From Parasulfuritortus cantonensis (GTDB lineage Bacteria > Pseudomonadota > Gammaproteobacteria > Burkholderiales > Thiobacillaceae), in NCBI RefSeq assembly GCF_004337445.1, contig NZ_SJZB01000017.1:1-32079 (forward strand): DNA of 32,079 nucleotides. The letters run 5' to 3'. Of this stretch, positions 10,855 through 17,509 are shown piece by piece. Under the pieces are notes generated by a model, which did not search any database, was not told the DNA's origin, and saw only the letters and a program-made list of their open reading frames with translations. The translations under genes were made by a program, and so were the position numbers. Each line of letters opens with the position of its first letter. Within the stretch, counting starts at the first letter, position 1.

Positions 10855-12270
10855 TTACTTGAGGACGACCAACTGGACCCGGCGGTTCTTCATGCGGCCC
10901 GCGCGGGTCTTGTTGTCGGCCACCGGGCGGGTTTCCCCGTACGACACCACGGCCATGCGGTGCAGCGGCAGGCCGCACTCGGCGTGCAGGTAGTCGCGCA
11001 CGGCTTCCGCACGGGCCTGGGCCAGACGGTAGTTGACCTCGGCCGGCCCGGAATCGTCGGTGTGGCCCTGGATCTCGATGTAGACGTCCTGGTTCTCGGC
11101 CTTGAGCTTGTCGGCGAAGGCCGTCAGGGCCTGCTTGGCGGAATCCGTCAGGGTGGCCGACTGGAAGGCGAACGAGGCAGTCTCGTCGGATATCTGGGTT
11201 TCGTAGAGCAGCTTGCCCTCGGCCAGCTTGCCCGCCGAACTGGCCCGTTCGAGCGCCTCCTTGGCGGTCGCCGAGGCCTGGCTGAGATCGCTCTCGGCGT
11301 GGCCGAGGCGGCTGTCGACGGCCGCGAGCCGCTCGCCGTGCTCGGCCAGCTGCTTGTCGCCGGTCTCGATCTTGTTGACCGCGACGGCCAGGGTCATCTC
11401 CAGGTTGTCCAGGCGCTTGTTGGCGGCCGCGACGGCGGCATCGTTGGCGGCGATGCGCTGGCCGGCGGCGTCCAGGCCTTCCTGCACTTCGCCGACCCGC
11501 TTGTTGGTCGCCGCCAGGGCGGTTTCGCCGGCCTGGATGCCGGCCTGGGCCGCGCCCAGCCCGCCCTCGACGGCCTTGAGGCGTTCCGAGGCGGCCTGGA
11601 TGGTCGCCATGTTGTCGTCGATGCGCTTGGTGGCGGCCTCGATGCGTGCCGCGATGTCGTCCAGGCGGGCCTGGCTGTCGGCCAGTTGCGGGCTGGCGGG
11701 CGCGGCGGCCGGGGCCGCGGGGGCCACCGCTTCGGCCGGCGCGGGCGCGGCCAGCGGGGCCAGCGCGGTGGCCGTGGCGGTGCCCTTGACGGCGGCCAGC
11801 TCGCCTTCCAGACGGGCGATCTGGACGTTGCTGTCGGCCAGGGTCTGGCGGGTGTTCACGGCCTGCTCGTCGAGGCTGCCGAGACGGCCGTCGAGACCGT
11901 CGATGCGCTGGTTGGCGGCGACGATCGCGGTGGTGTTGTTGTAGATGCGCTTGCCGGCCACGGCCAGGCCGTCGGCCACCGAGTCGATCCTGGCGCCCGC
12001 CTTGGTGAGGCCGGCGGCGGTGTCGTCGATCCGGCTGCCGAGGGCGGCCTGGCCGGATTCGTTCTTGGCCAGGCGGCCGTCCGTCTCGGTCAGCCAGCGG
12101 GTGTTGATCTCGATGCGCTGGTTAGCCTTGTCCAGCATGGCCTGCAGGTCGTCGATGCGCTTGCCGACGCCGCCGACCTCCTGCTGGACGAATTCCTTGC
12201 TGGCGCAACCGCCCAGGGCCAGGGCGACCAGCGCCGGCAGCAGCAGCGGTTTTGCGGATGGCATGTTCAT
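10855..12270 (-). CDS. OmpA-domain outer-membrane lipoprotein with long 14-residue repeat arrays
   Basis: A 471-residue protein. Residues 1-22 are a lipoprotein signal ending in the lipobox LGGC (acylated Cys22). Residues ~38-163 are nine consecutive 14-residue units of the type R-I-D-x-x-x-x-x-L-x-x-A-x-K. An Ala/Pro-rich linker follows (~164-201), then about ten more 14-residue units (~202-341). Residues ~360-471 are an OmpA-like peptidoglycan-binding domain, with IEIQGHTDDSG, NYRLAQARAEAVRDYL and RRVQLVVLK. This implies a lipid-anchored, coiled-coil spacer ending in a cell-wall-binding head. The start at 12270 is preceded by AGGAGAG; a longer reading frame upstream is noncoding. A terminator follows. 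No orthologue is recognised; the function (envelope tethering) is inferred. Confidence 0.85.
   Translation of the reverse strand: MNMPSAKPLLLPALVALALGGCASKEFVQQEVGGVGKRIDDLQAMLDKANQRIEINTRWLTETDGRLAKNESGQAALGSRIDDTAAGLTKAGARIDSVADGLAVAGKRIYNNTTAIVAANQRIDGLDGRLGSLDEQAVNTRQTLADSNVQIARLEGELAAVKGTATATALAPLAAPAPAEAVAPAAPAAAPASPQLADSQARLDDIAARIEAATKRIDDNMATIQAASERLKAVEGGLGAAQAGIQAGETALAATNKRVGEVQEGLDAAGQRIAANDAAVAAANKRLDNLEMTLAVAVNKIETGDKQLAEHGERLAAVDSRLGHAESDLSQASATAKEALERASSAGKLAEGKLLYETQISDETASFAFQSATLTDSAKQALTAFADKLKAENQDVYIEIQGHTDDSGPAEVNYRLAQARAEAVRDYLHAECGLPLHRMAVVSYGETRPVADNKTRAGRMKNRRVQLVVLK
11248..11667 (-). repeat. Second block of 14-residue (42-bp) protein repeats, about 10 units
   Basis: It encodes residues ~202-341 of the OmpA-domain lipoprotein. 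Consecutive units read RLDDIAARIEAATK, RIDDNMATIQAASE, RLKAVEGGLGAAQA, and later RIAANDAAVAAANK, RLDNLEMTLAVAVN, all in unbroken 14-residue register. The last unit is degenerate. The repeat is at protein level; the DNA copies have diverged. Confidence 0.75.
11782..12159 (-). repeat. First block of 14-residue (42-bp) protein repeats, 9 units
   Basis: It encodes residues ~38-163 of the OmpA-domain lipoprotein. Units start RIDDLQAMLDKANQ, RIEINTRWLTETDG, RLAKNESGQAALGS, RIDDTAAGLTKAGA, RIDSVADGLAVAGK and RIYNNTTAIVAANQ, with no gaps. The Arg-Ile/Leu at positions 1-2 and hydrophobic residue at position 9 fit two heptads per unit. Confidence 0.75.
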
Positions 12271-12377
12271 GACTGATCTCTCCTGGTGGGACGGTGGGCA
12301 GGCCCGCGGGCGCTGCCGGTTGCGGCCTAGCTTAGGACACTCGGGTGCGGAAATCCAGCCGGCGCGGGGCCGGCCAA

Positions 12378-12410
12378 ACCGGGTTGGTGCACCGGGTTGC
12401 GACCGGGTTG
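12378..12410. repeat. Three direct copies of ACCGGGTTG in a divergent intergenic region
   Basis: Perfect 9-base copies occur at 12378-12386, 12391-12399 and 12402-12410, with start-to-start spacing of 13 and 11 bases, roughly one helical turn. They lie between the OmpA-like lipoprotein (start 12270, minus) and the small secreted protein (start 12487, plus). A regulator-binding array is possible. The rest of the 216-base gap holds a short CCTA-GCT-TAGG palindrome at about 12327-12337 and no further clear signal. Confidence 0.45.
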
Positions 12411-12486
12411 CTAAGCCCGGCGCGCGTCCCTGCCTACCTTTACGCCATGGCCGGCAGGGGCCGGCGGCGGCGAAAAGGAGAACACC

Positions 12487-12744
12487 ATGAAGACGAGCGC
12501 GAAATTGTTCCTGGTCCTGGCCCTGGCGACGGCCGCGGGGACCCCGGTACGGGCGGAAACCGGCAAGGCCGAGAACCTGGCGGCGGCGGTCAAGGTGGCC
12601 GCCTGGGAACGCGTCGGCGAGGCCGGCGCCGCGCCGCGCGAGGTCCAGCCGGCGCGCGACCGGGTGGCCGAGGACGGCGACCTGAGGGCGCGCAAGGCCG
12701 AGATGGTGCGACGCATGTTCTGGATCGTCATGGCGCATCGTTGA
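12487..12744 (+). CDS. Small secreted/periplasmic protein of unknown function
   Basis: An 85-residue protein with a clear Sec signal peptide: MKTSAKLFLVLALATAAG, with likely cleavage after VRA at about residue 23. The mature ~62 residues are Ala/Glu/Arg-rich and end in RRMFWIVMAHR, a basic-aromatic tail. A near-consensus AAAAGGAG lies six bases before the ATG, and a 13-base-stem terminator follows 27 bases after the stop, so it is a genuine, well-expressed single-gene unit. It is divergent from the OmpA-like lipoprotein across a region with triple direct repeats. I do not recognise the family and assign no function. Confidence 0.8.
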   Translation: MKTSAKLFLVLALATAAGTPVRAETGKAENLAAAVKVAAWERVGEAGAAPREVQPARDRVAEDGDLRARKAEMVRRMFWIVMAHR

Positions 12745-12770
12745 GGCGCGCCCGGCAGGATGGGCGGCGG

Positions 12771-12820
12771 CGGGGTGGCGCTCGGTGGCGAGCGCCACCC
12801 CGCATTGTTTGTTATCTTTA
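12771..12820 (+). terminator. Strong hairpin terminator after the small secreted protein gene
   Basis: A perfect 13-base stem (12771-12783 with 12790-12802) and 6-base loop are followed by a T-rich stretch (cattgtttgttatcttt). It separates the small gene from pilU. The pilU promoter may begin within the T-rich tail: TTGTTA at 12809-12814, a 17-base spacer and TATTCA at 12832-12837, a weak match. Confidence 0.85.
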
Positions 12821-12854
12821 AGCCAGATGCCTATTCAAGTTTGGGGGTCCTTCG

Positions 12855-13997
12855 GTGGTTAACGTTGCCCAGTTGCTCGAGGCCATGGCCAAGATGGCCG
12901 CCTCGGACCTGTTTTTCACCGCGGGCGCCCGGGTCAGCATGAAGATCGAGGGCCTGGTACGGCCGATCGCGTCGCCCGAACTGACCCCCGCCGACGTGCG
13001 CCAGCTGGCCTACTCGATCATGACCGAGGACCAGATCAAGCGCTACGAAACCTCCTGGGAGATGAATTTCGGCTACAGCCTGGCCGGGGTGGGGCGCTTC
13101 CGCATCAACGTATTCCGCCAGCGCGGTGCCGTCGCCATGGTGGTGCGGCGCCTGAGCGCGCAGATTCCCGACCTGCCCGACCTCGGCCTGCCGCCGGTGC
13201 TGGGCCGCCTGGTCAACGAGCGGCGCGGGCTCATCCTGGTGGTCGGGTCGACCGGTTCGGGCAAGTCGACCACCATGGCTTCCATGCTGTCCTACCGCAA
13301 CCTTTCCAGTTCGGGCCACATCCTCACCATCGAGGATCCGATCGAGTTCATCTTCCGGCACCAGAAGTCGATCGTGAACCAGCGCGAGATCGGCACCGAC
13401 ACGGAATCCTACGAGACGGCCCTGATCAACGCCCTGCGCGAGTCGCCCGACATGATCATGATCGGCGAGATCCGCGAACGCTCGACCATGCAGGAGGTGA
13501 TCAACTTCGCCAACACCGGCCACCTGTGCCTGTCCACCCTGCACGCCATCAACGCCCACCAGGCCCTGACCCGGATCGTCAACTTCTTCCCCCTGGAGAC
13601 CCGCGCCACGGTGCTCTTCGACCTCGCCTCCTGCCTGCTCGGCATCATCGGCCAGCGCCTGGTGCGCGGCGTCGACGGCAAGCGCCTGCCGGCCATCGAG
13701 GTGTTCGTCGCCGACTACCACATGAAGCAGCTGATCCGCGAGGGCCGTCTGGACGAGATCAAGGACATGATGGAGCGCGGCGGCCACGAGGACATGCAGA
13801 GCTTCGACCAGGCCATCGTGAAACTCTACAAGGCGGGACGGATCGATCTCGACGAGGCGCGTGCGAATGCCGATTCGCCGCGCCAGTTCCACCTGCTCGT
13901 GCACGGCGAGGATGCCGAGCCGGCCGCCGCCGGTGCGTCGTCCGGGGCGCGCGCGAACAGCCGCGCCGCGGCGGCGTTGCCCGAAATCGAAATGTAG
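12855..13997 (+). CDS. pilU: Type IV pilus retraction-accessory ATPase PilU
   Basis: A 380-residue cytoplasmic hexameric ATPase of the PilT/PilU group that helps depolymerise type IV pili for twitching motility. Visible are the N-terminal domain (ASDLFFTAGARVSMKIEG), Walker A VGSTGSGKSTTMASML, the Asp box region ILTIEDPIEFI, a degenerate Walker B MIMIGEIRERSTM and the His box HLCLSTLHAINAHQALTRIVNFFP. The GEIRE form and extended C-terminus favour PilU over PilT, whose retraction motif differs. The ~25 C-terminal residues are Ala-rich low complexity. Start is GTG at 12855 with a GGGGG eight bases upstream. No pilT is adjacent here. An HDOD gene follows after 15-18 bases, probably on the same transcript. 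Confidence 0.9.
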   Translation: MVNVAQLLEAMAKMAASDLFFTAGARVSMKIEGLVRPIASPELTPADVRQLAYSIMTEDQIKRYETSWEMNFGYSLAGVGRFRINVFRQRGAVAMVVRRLSAQIPDLPDLGLPPVLGRLVNERRGLILVVGSTGSGKSTTMASMLSYRNLSSSGHILTIEDPIEFIFRHQKSIVNQREIGTDTESYETALINALRESPDMIMIGEIRERSTMQEVINFANTGHLCLSTLHAINAHQALTRIVNFFPLETRATVLFDLASCLLGIIGQRLVRGVDGKRLPAIEVFVADYHMKQLIREGRLDEIKDMMERGGHEDMQSFDQAIVKLYKAGRIDLDEARANADSPRQFHLLVHGEDAEPAAAGASSGARANSRAAAALPEIEM

Positions 13998-14015
13998 GAG
14001 GGGCCGGAGAACGTG

Positions 14016-14879
14016 ATGGAAAAAGCCAAGGAAATGGTCGTCGGCATCAAGGAGCTGTCCTCCTTGCCGGCCGTTTACCATCAAGTGCGCGGGGTGCTGG
14101 ACAATGCGGACAGTTCCATCATCGACCTGGCCAACGTCGTCTCCGTCGATGCCGCCATCACCGCCCGCCTGCTGCACGTCGTCAACAGCGTCTACTTCGG
14201 CCTCATGAGCCGGGTCGACACGGTGTCGCGCGCGGTCAGCATCCTGGGCATGCAGCAGGTGCACGACATCGTCCTGGCCACCTCGGTGTCGGCGATGTTC
14301 AAGGGCATGAGCCCGGCCAACATGAACATGACCCGGTTCTGGAGCAACAGCGTGATGCGCGCCCTGATCGCCCGCACCGGCGCCGAGATGGTGCGCGCCG
14401 GCGAGCTGGAGCGCTTCTTCGTCGCCGGCCTGCTGTCGGACCTCGGCCACCTGGTCATGTACGAGGTCGAACCGAAGCTGGCCGAGCAGGCACAGATGCT
14501 CTCGGTGCAGAGCGGCCGGCCGTTGCACGAACTCGAACGCGAACTCCTCGGCTGCGACTATGCCGAGGTCGGCGCCGCCCTGGTCGACAAGTGGCATCTG
14601 CCGCCCCGCCTGGGCGCCGCCATCGCCGGCCAGATCGAGCCGGCCCTGGCCGATGAGCTGTACCGGCGCGACGCCGCCATGCTGAACCTGGCCCGGATCA
14701 TGACCGACGCCATGGAGCAGAAGATGGAGAGCGAGGCCATCGCCGAGCTGTTCGACGAGAGCATCTGGACCCTGAGCGGCCTCAAGCCCGCCAACGTCGC
14801 CACCATCCGCCTGATCGCCGAGATGAACCACGGCGAGGTGGTGACCCTGTTCTTCCCGCAGCTGCGTCCGGCCGGTTGA
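14016..14879 (+). CDS. HDOD-domain signalling protein
   Basis: A 287-residue cytosolic protein composed almost wholly of one HDOD domain, a degenerate HD-type fold that acts in signalling and lacks the full metal-ligand set. Typical features are LSSLPAVYHQVRGVL, a D-x-A-I-T-A-R-L-L-x-V-V-N-S-V-Y-F block, VSRAVSILGMQQVHDIVLATS and FVAGLLSDLGHLVMYE. The ATG at 14016 is preferred to the GTG one codon before because GGAG lies at the right distance. It follows pilU by 18 bases. HDOD proteins with pilus genes have been linked to motility and surface sensing in other bacteria; that role here is inferred from position. Confidence 0.85.
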   Translation: MEKAKEMVVGIKELSSLPAVYHQVRGVLDNADSSIIDLANVVSVDAAITARLLHVVNSVYFGLMSRVDTVSRAVSILGMQQVHDIVLATSVSAMFKGMSPANMNMTRFWSNSVMRALIARTGAEMVRAGELERFFVAGLLSDLGHLVMYEVEPKLAEQAQMLSVQSGRPLHELERELLGCDYAEVGAALVDKWHLPPRLGAAIAGQIEPALADELYRRDAAMLNLARIMTDAMEQKMESEAIAELFDESIWTLSGLKPANVATIRLIAEMNHGEVVTLFFPQLRPAG

Positions 14880-14963
14880 TCCGGCCCGGCGGGCGCGCCC
14901 GGCCGTTTACAATGCACGCCCGCCCCGCCGCACCGGCCGGGGCCGGGCCCGATAACCGGAACC

Positions 14964-16757
14964 ATGGCGACCCTGATACCCAGCTATTCCTCCTGCGCCG
15001 GCCGCATGACGCCGGGCGAGCGCCGCTTCGCCCAGCGCCTCGAGGCCAAGCTCGAGGACGATTACCTGTGCTGGTACGACGTCGCAGTCGGCGCCGCCCT
15101 GAGGCATCCGGACTTCATCGTCCTGCATCCCAAGCGCGGCCTGCTGGTCCTGGAGGTGAAGGACTGGAAGCTGGAGCACATCCAGTCGATCAGCAAGACC
15201 GACGTCGCCCTGCTCACCGGCCAGGGCCTGGTCCACAAGGCCAATCCCATGGAGCAGGCGCGCCAGTACGCCCAGGCCGTGGTCGATACCCTGCAGAAAG
15301 ATCCCCAACTGGTCTTTTCCACGGGCAGGTGGCAGGGCCGGCTGACCTTCCCGTGGAGCTACGGCGTCGTCCTCGCCAACGTCCCGCGCAAGGCCTTCGA
15401 GGCGACCGACCTGGGCGAGGTGCTGGGGGCACACCGGGTGGTCTGCCAGGACGAGATGACCGAGGCCGCCGACGTCGAGACCTTCCAGAAGCGGTTGTGG
15501 GCGATGTTCGACGTGGGTGGCTGGGGTTCCCTGTCGCTGCCGCAACTCGACCGCATCCGCTGGCACCTGTTTCCCGAGATTCGCCTGCCCAGCGCGCAGA
15601 TTGGCCTCTTCGACGAGACCGCGGCGGACGCGCCGGCGCCCGATCTCGTCCGCGTCATGGACCTGCAGCAGGAACAGCTGGCGCGCAGCCTGGGCGAGGG
15701 CCACCGGGTCATCCACGGCGTCGCCGGCTCGGGCAAGACGCTGATCCTCGGCTACCGCGCCGAGCACCTGGCCAAGGTGTGCGCCAAGCCCATCCTGATC
15801 CTCTGCTACAACAAGCCGCTGGCGCACCGCCTGGAGCACTGGATGCGCGCCAAGGGCGTCGCCGACCGGGTCCTGGTGCAGAACTTCCACGCCTGGTGCC
15901 ACCGCCAGCTGCGCGCCTACCACGTCGGCTTGCCGGAGCCGGGCTCGGGCCTGTTCTACGACGCCCTGGCGCAACGGGTCATCGACGGCGTCGAGCAGGG
16001 CCACATCCCGTCCGGCCAGTACGACGCCGTGCTGGTCGACGAGGGCCACGACTTCCGGCCGGAATGGCTCAAGCTGGTGGTCCGCATGGTCGACCCCCGG
16101 AGCAACTCGCTGCTGCTCCTGTACGACGATGCCCAGTCCATCTACGACACCGGCAAGGCGCGCGATTTCAGCTTCCGCAGCGTCGGCATCCAGGCCCAGG
16201 GCCGCACCACCATCCTCAAGGTCAACTACCGCAACACCCGCGAGATCCTCGACTTCGCCGCCCGTTTCGCCGCGAAGCTGCTCACCCCGGCCGAGGCGGA
16301 CGAGGACGGCGTGCCGCGCCTGGTGCCGGTCTCGGCCGGCCGGGCCGGCCGGCGCCCCATGCTGGTCGAGTTGCCCAGCCTGAAGGCGGAGGGCAAGTAC
16401 CTGGCCGAGCGTCTCAAGGCGGCCCACGACGACGGCGTGGCCTGGCAGGACATGGCCGTGCTGTACCGGACCTGGGAGCCGGTCGGCAAGGTGGTCAAGG
16501 AGGTGCTGCGCCGCGAGGGCATCCCGCTGACCTGGAAGGACCAGATCAAGTTCGACGGCCAGCAGGATTCCATCCGGCTGATGCCGTTCCACAGCAGCAA
16601 GGGGCTGGAGTTCCCGTTCGTGGCGATCCCCGGCCTCGGCCGCCCGGGGTCGGAGGAGGCGGATGCCGAGGCGGAGGCCCGGCTGCTCTACGTCGCCATG
16701 ACCCGGGCCACGGAGGAGTTGCTGGTGCTGCGCGAGGGCGCCGGACAAGCCGGATAG
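14964..16757 (+). CDS. NERD nuclease-related domain fused to UvrD/Rep-type helicase
   Basis: A 597-residue cytosolic protein. The N-terminal ~180 residues are a NERD-like domain of the restriction-endonuclease fold, with TPGERRFAQRLEAKL, PDFIVLHPKRGLLVLEVKDWK (D...E-V-K core) and a run of NPMEQARQYAQ. A superfamily 1 helicase core follows: Walker A HGVAGSGKTLILGYRA, Walker B AVLVDEGHDF, motif III-like LLLLYDDAQSIY, motif IV NYRNTREIL, and C-terminal HSSKGLEFPFV and LLYVAMTRATEELLVL. Members process or survey DNA; some NERD proteins act in phage defence. A TACAAT -10-like hexamer lies at 14908-14913 without a clear -35. It converges with a broken rsgA-like gene 13 bases downstream. Confidence 0.85.
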   Translation: MATLIPSYSSCAGRMTPGERRFAQRLEAKLEDDYLCWYDVAVGAALRHPDFIVLHPKRGLLVLEVKDWKLEHIQSISKTDVALLTGQGLVHKANPMEQARQYAQAVVDTLQKDPQLVFSTGRWQGRLTFPWSYGVVLANVPRKAFEATDLGEVLGAHRVVCQDEMTEAADVETFQKRLWAMFDVGGWGSLSLPQLDRIRWHLFPEIRLPSAQIGLFDETAADAPAPDLVRVMDLQQEQLARSLGEGHRVIHGVAGSGKTLILGYRAEHLAKVCAKPILILCYNKPLAHRLEHWMRAKGVADRVLVQNFHAWCHRQLRAYHVGLPEPGSGLFYDALAQRVIDGVEQGHIPSGQYDAVLVDEGHDFRPEWLKLVVRMVDPRSNSLLLLYDDAQSIYDTGKARDFSFRSVGIQAQGRTTILKVNYRNTREILDFAARFAAKLLTPAEADEDGVPRLVPVSAGRAGRRPMLVELPSLKAEGKYLAERLKAAHDDGVAWQDMAVLYRTWEPVGKVVKEVLRREGIPLTWKDQIKFDGQQDSIRLMPFHSSKGLEFPFVAIPGLGRPGSEEADAEAEARLLYVAMTRATEELLVLREGAGQAG

Positions 16758-16770
16758 GCGCCGCTTCGCC

Positions 16771-17465
16771 CTAGTTGTCGCGCAGGTCCTTCTTCACGGA
16801 CTTGATGTACTTGCCGAAATCGCGGTCCTTCTGGCGCCGTTCGGCATGGGACATCCGGTAGAACGCCGACTCGTCCCGGAGCTTCAGGTAGTTCTCGTAG
16901 TGGGCGCGGCTGATGGCGCCGGAATCGAGCGCCGCGAGCACGGCGCAGCCGGGTTCCCCGGTGTGGCTGCAATCGCGGTAGCGGCAACCGGCCGCGAGGG
17001 TGCCGATGTCGGCATGGCTGCCCGCCAGCCCGTCCTCCGCGTCGACGATGCCGAATTCGCGCATGCCCGGGTTGTCGATCACCAGGGCGCCGCCGTCCAG
17101 GCGGATCAGTTCCCGGCGGACGGTGGTATGGCGGCCTTCGCCGCTGCCGCTGACCGTGCCGGTCTCCTGTACCCGGTGGCCGGCCAGGCGGTTGATCAGG
17201 GTGCTCTTGCCGACCCCGAGGAGCCGACGAAGCAGTAGGTGCGGCCCGCCTGCAAGGTTTGCCCGAGCGTGCCCACCCCGGCGCCGGTCAGGTTGCTCAG
17301 GGTGATGACCGGTGCCGCGATGCCGGCGGCCCGGATCTCCGCCAACTGTGCCGCCAGCACGGTGGCGGCGACCCGGGCGACGGCATCCGTCGCCGGGCAC
17401 CGCGCCCTGCCGTCGAACCAGTCGTCCCAGCCGAGTGCCGCCAGTCCGTCGCGTCGCTGCGTCAT
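16771..17465 (-). pseudogene. rsgA: rsgA-like ribosome-biogenesis GTPase, broken by an internal deletion and a frameshift
   Basis: Two reading frames together spell a damaged RsgA/YjeQ-type circularly permuted GTPase. The upstream part (17465 to about 17218) starts MTQRRDGLAALGWDDWF and ends YCFVGSSG. The rest, in another frame, continues with VGKSTLINRLAG, the DNPGMREF G3 motif, and the Cys/His zinc site CRYRDCSHTGEPGC. The break is in the P-loop at a run of four C (17214-17217 on plus); one extra base would restore the frame. In addition, after ATDAVARVAATV (around 17350-17380) the OB-fold and the NKxD-bearing start of the G domain, over 100 residues, are missing. Total span is ~231 codons against ~300-350 in the family. 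The frameshift could be a sequencing error; the deletion is harder to explain that way. Confidence 0.8.
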
Positions 17466-17469
17466 CGTC

Positions 17470-17508
17470 GCGCCTGCAAAGATGTCCGACGCAGCCTATC
17501 GCAGGCGC
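17470..17508. repeat. Inverted repeat between ppk1 and the rsgA-like remnant
   Basis: GCGCCTGC (17470-17477) and GCAGGCGC (17501-17508) are perfect reverse complements separated by 23 bases, filling the 44-base gap after the ppk1 stop. It could be a weak terminator for ppk1, but the loop is large and no T-tract follows. Confidence 0.3.
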
Positions 17509-17509
17509 C

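Noticed and set aside
11248-12159. Tandem repeats as a CRISPR or minisatellite array.
   Set aside because: The 42-base period is in frame, diverged at DNA level and conserved as a heptad pattern, so it is a protein repeat.
12271-12798. Possible N-terminal extension of the OmpA-like lipoprotein upstream of 12270.
   Set aside because: The extension would run through a terminator hairpin and antisense to the small secreted gene, while the ATG at 12270 has a good ribosome-binding site and begins a perfect lipoprotein signal.
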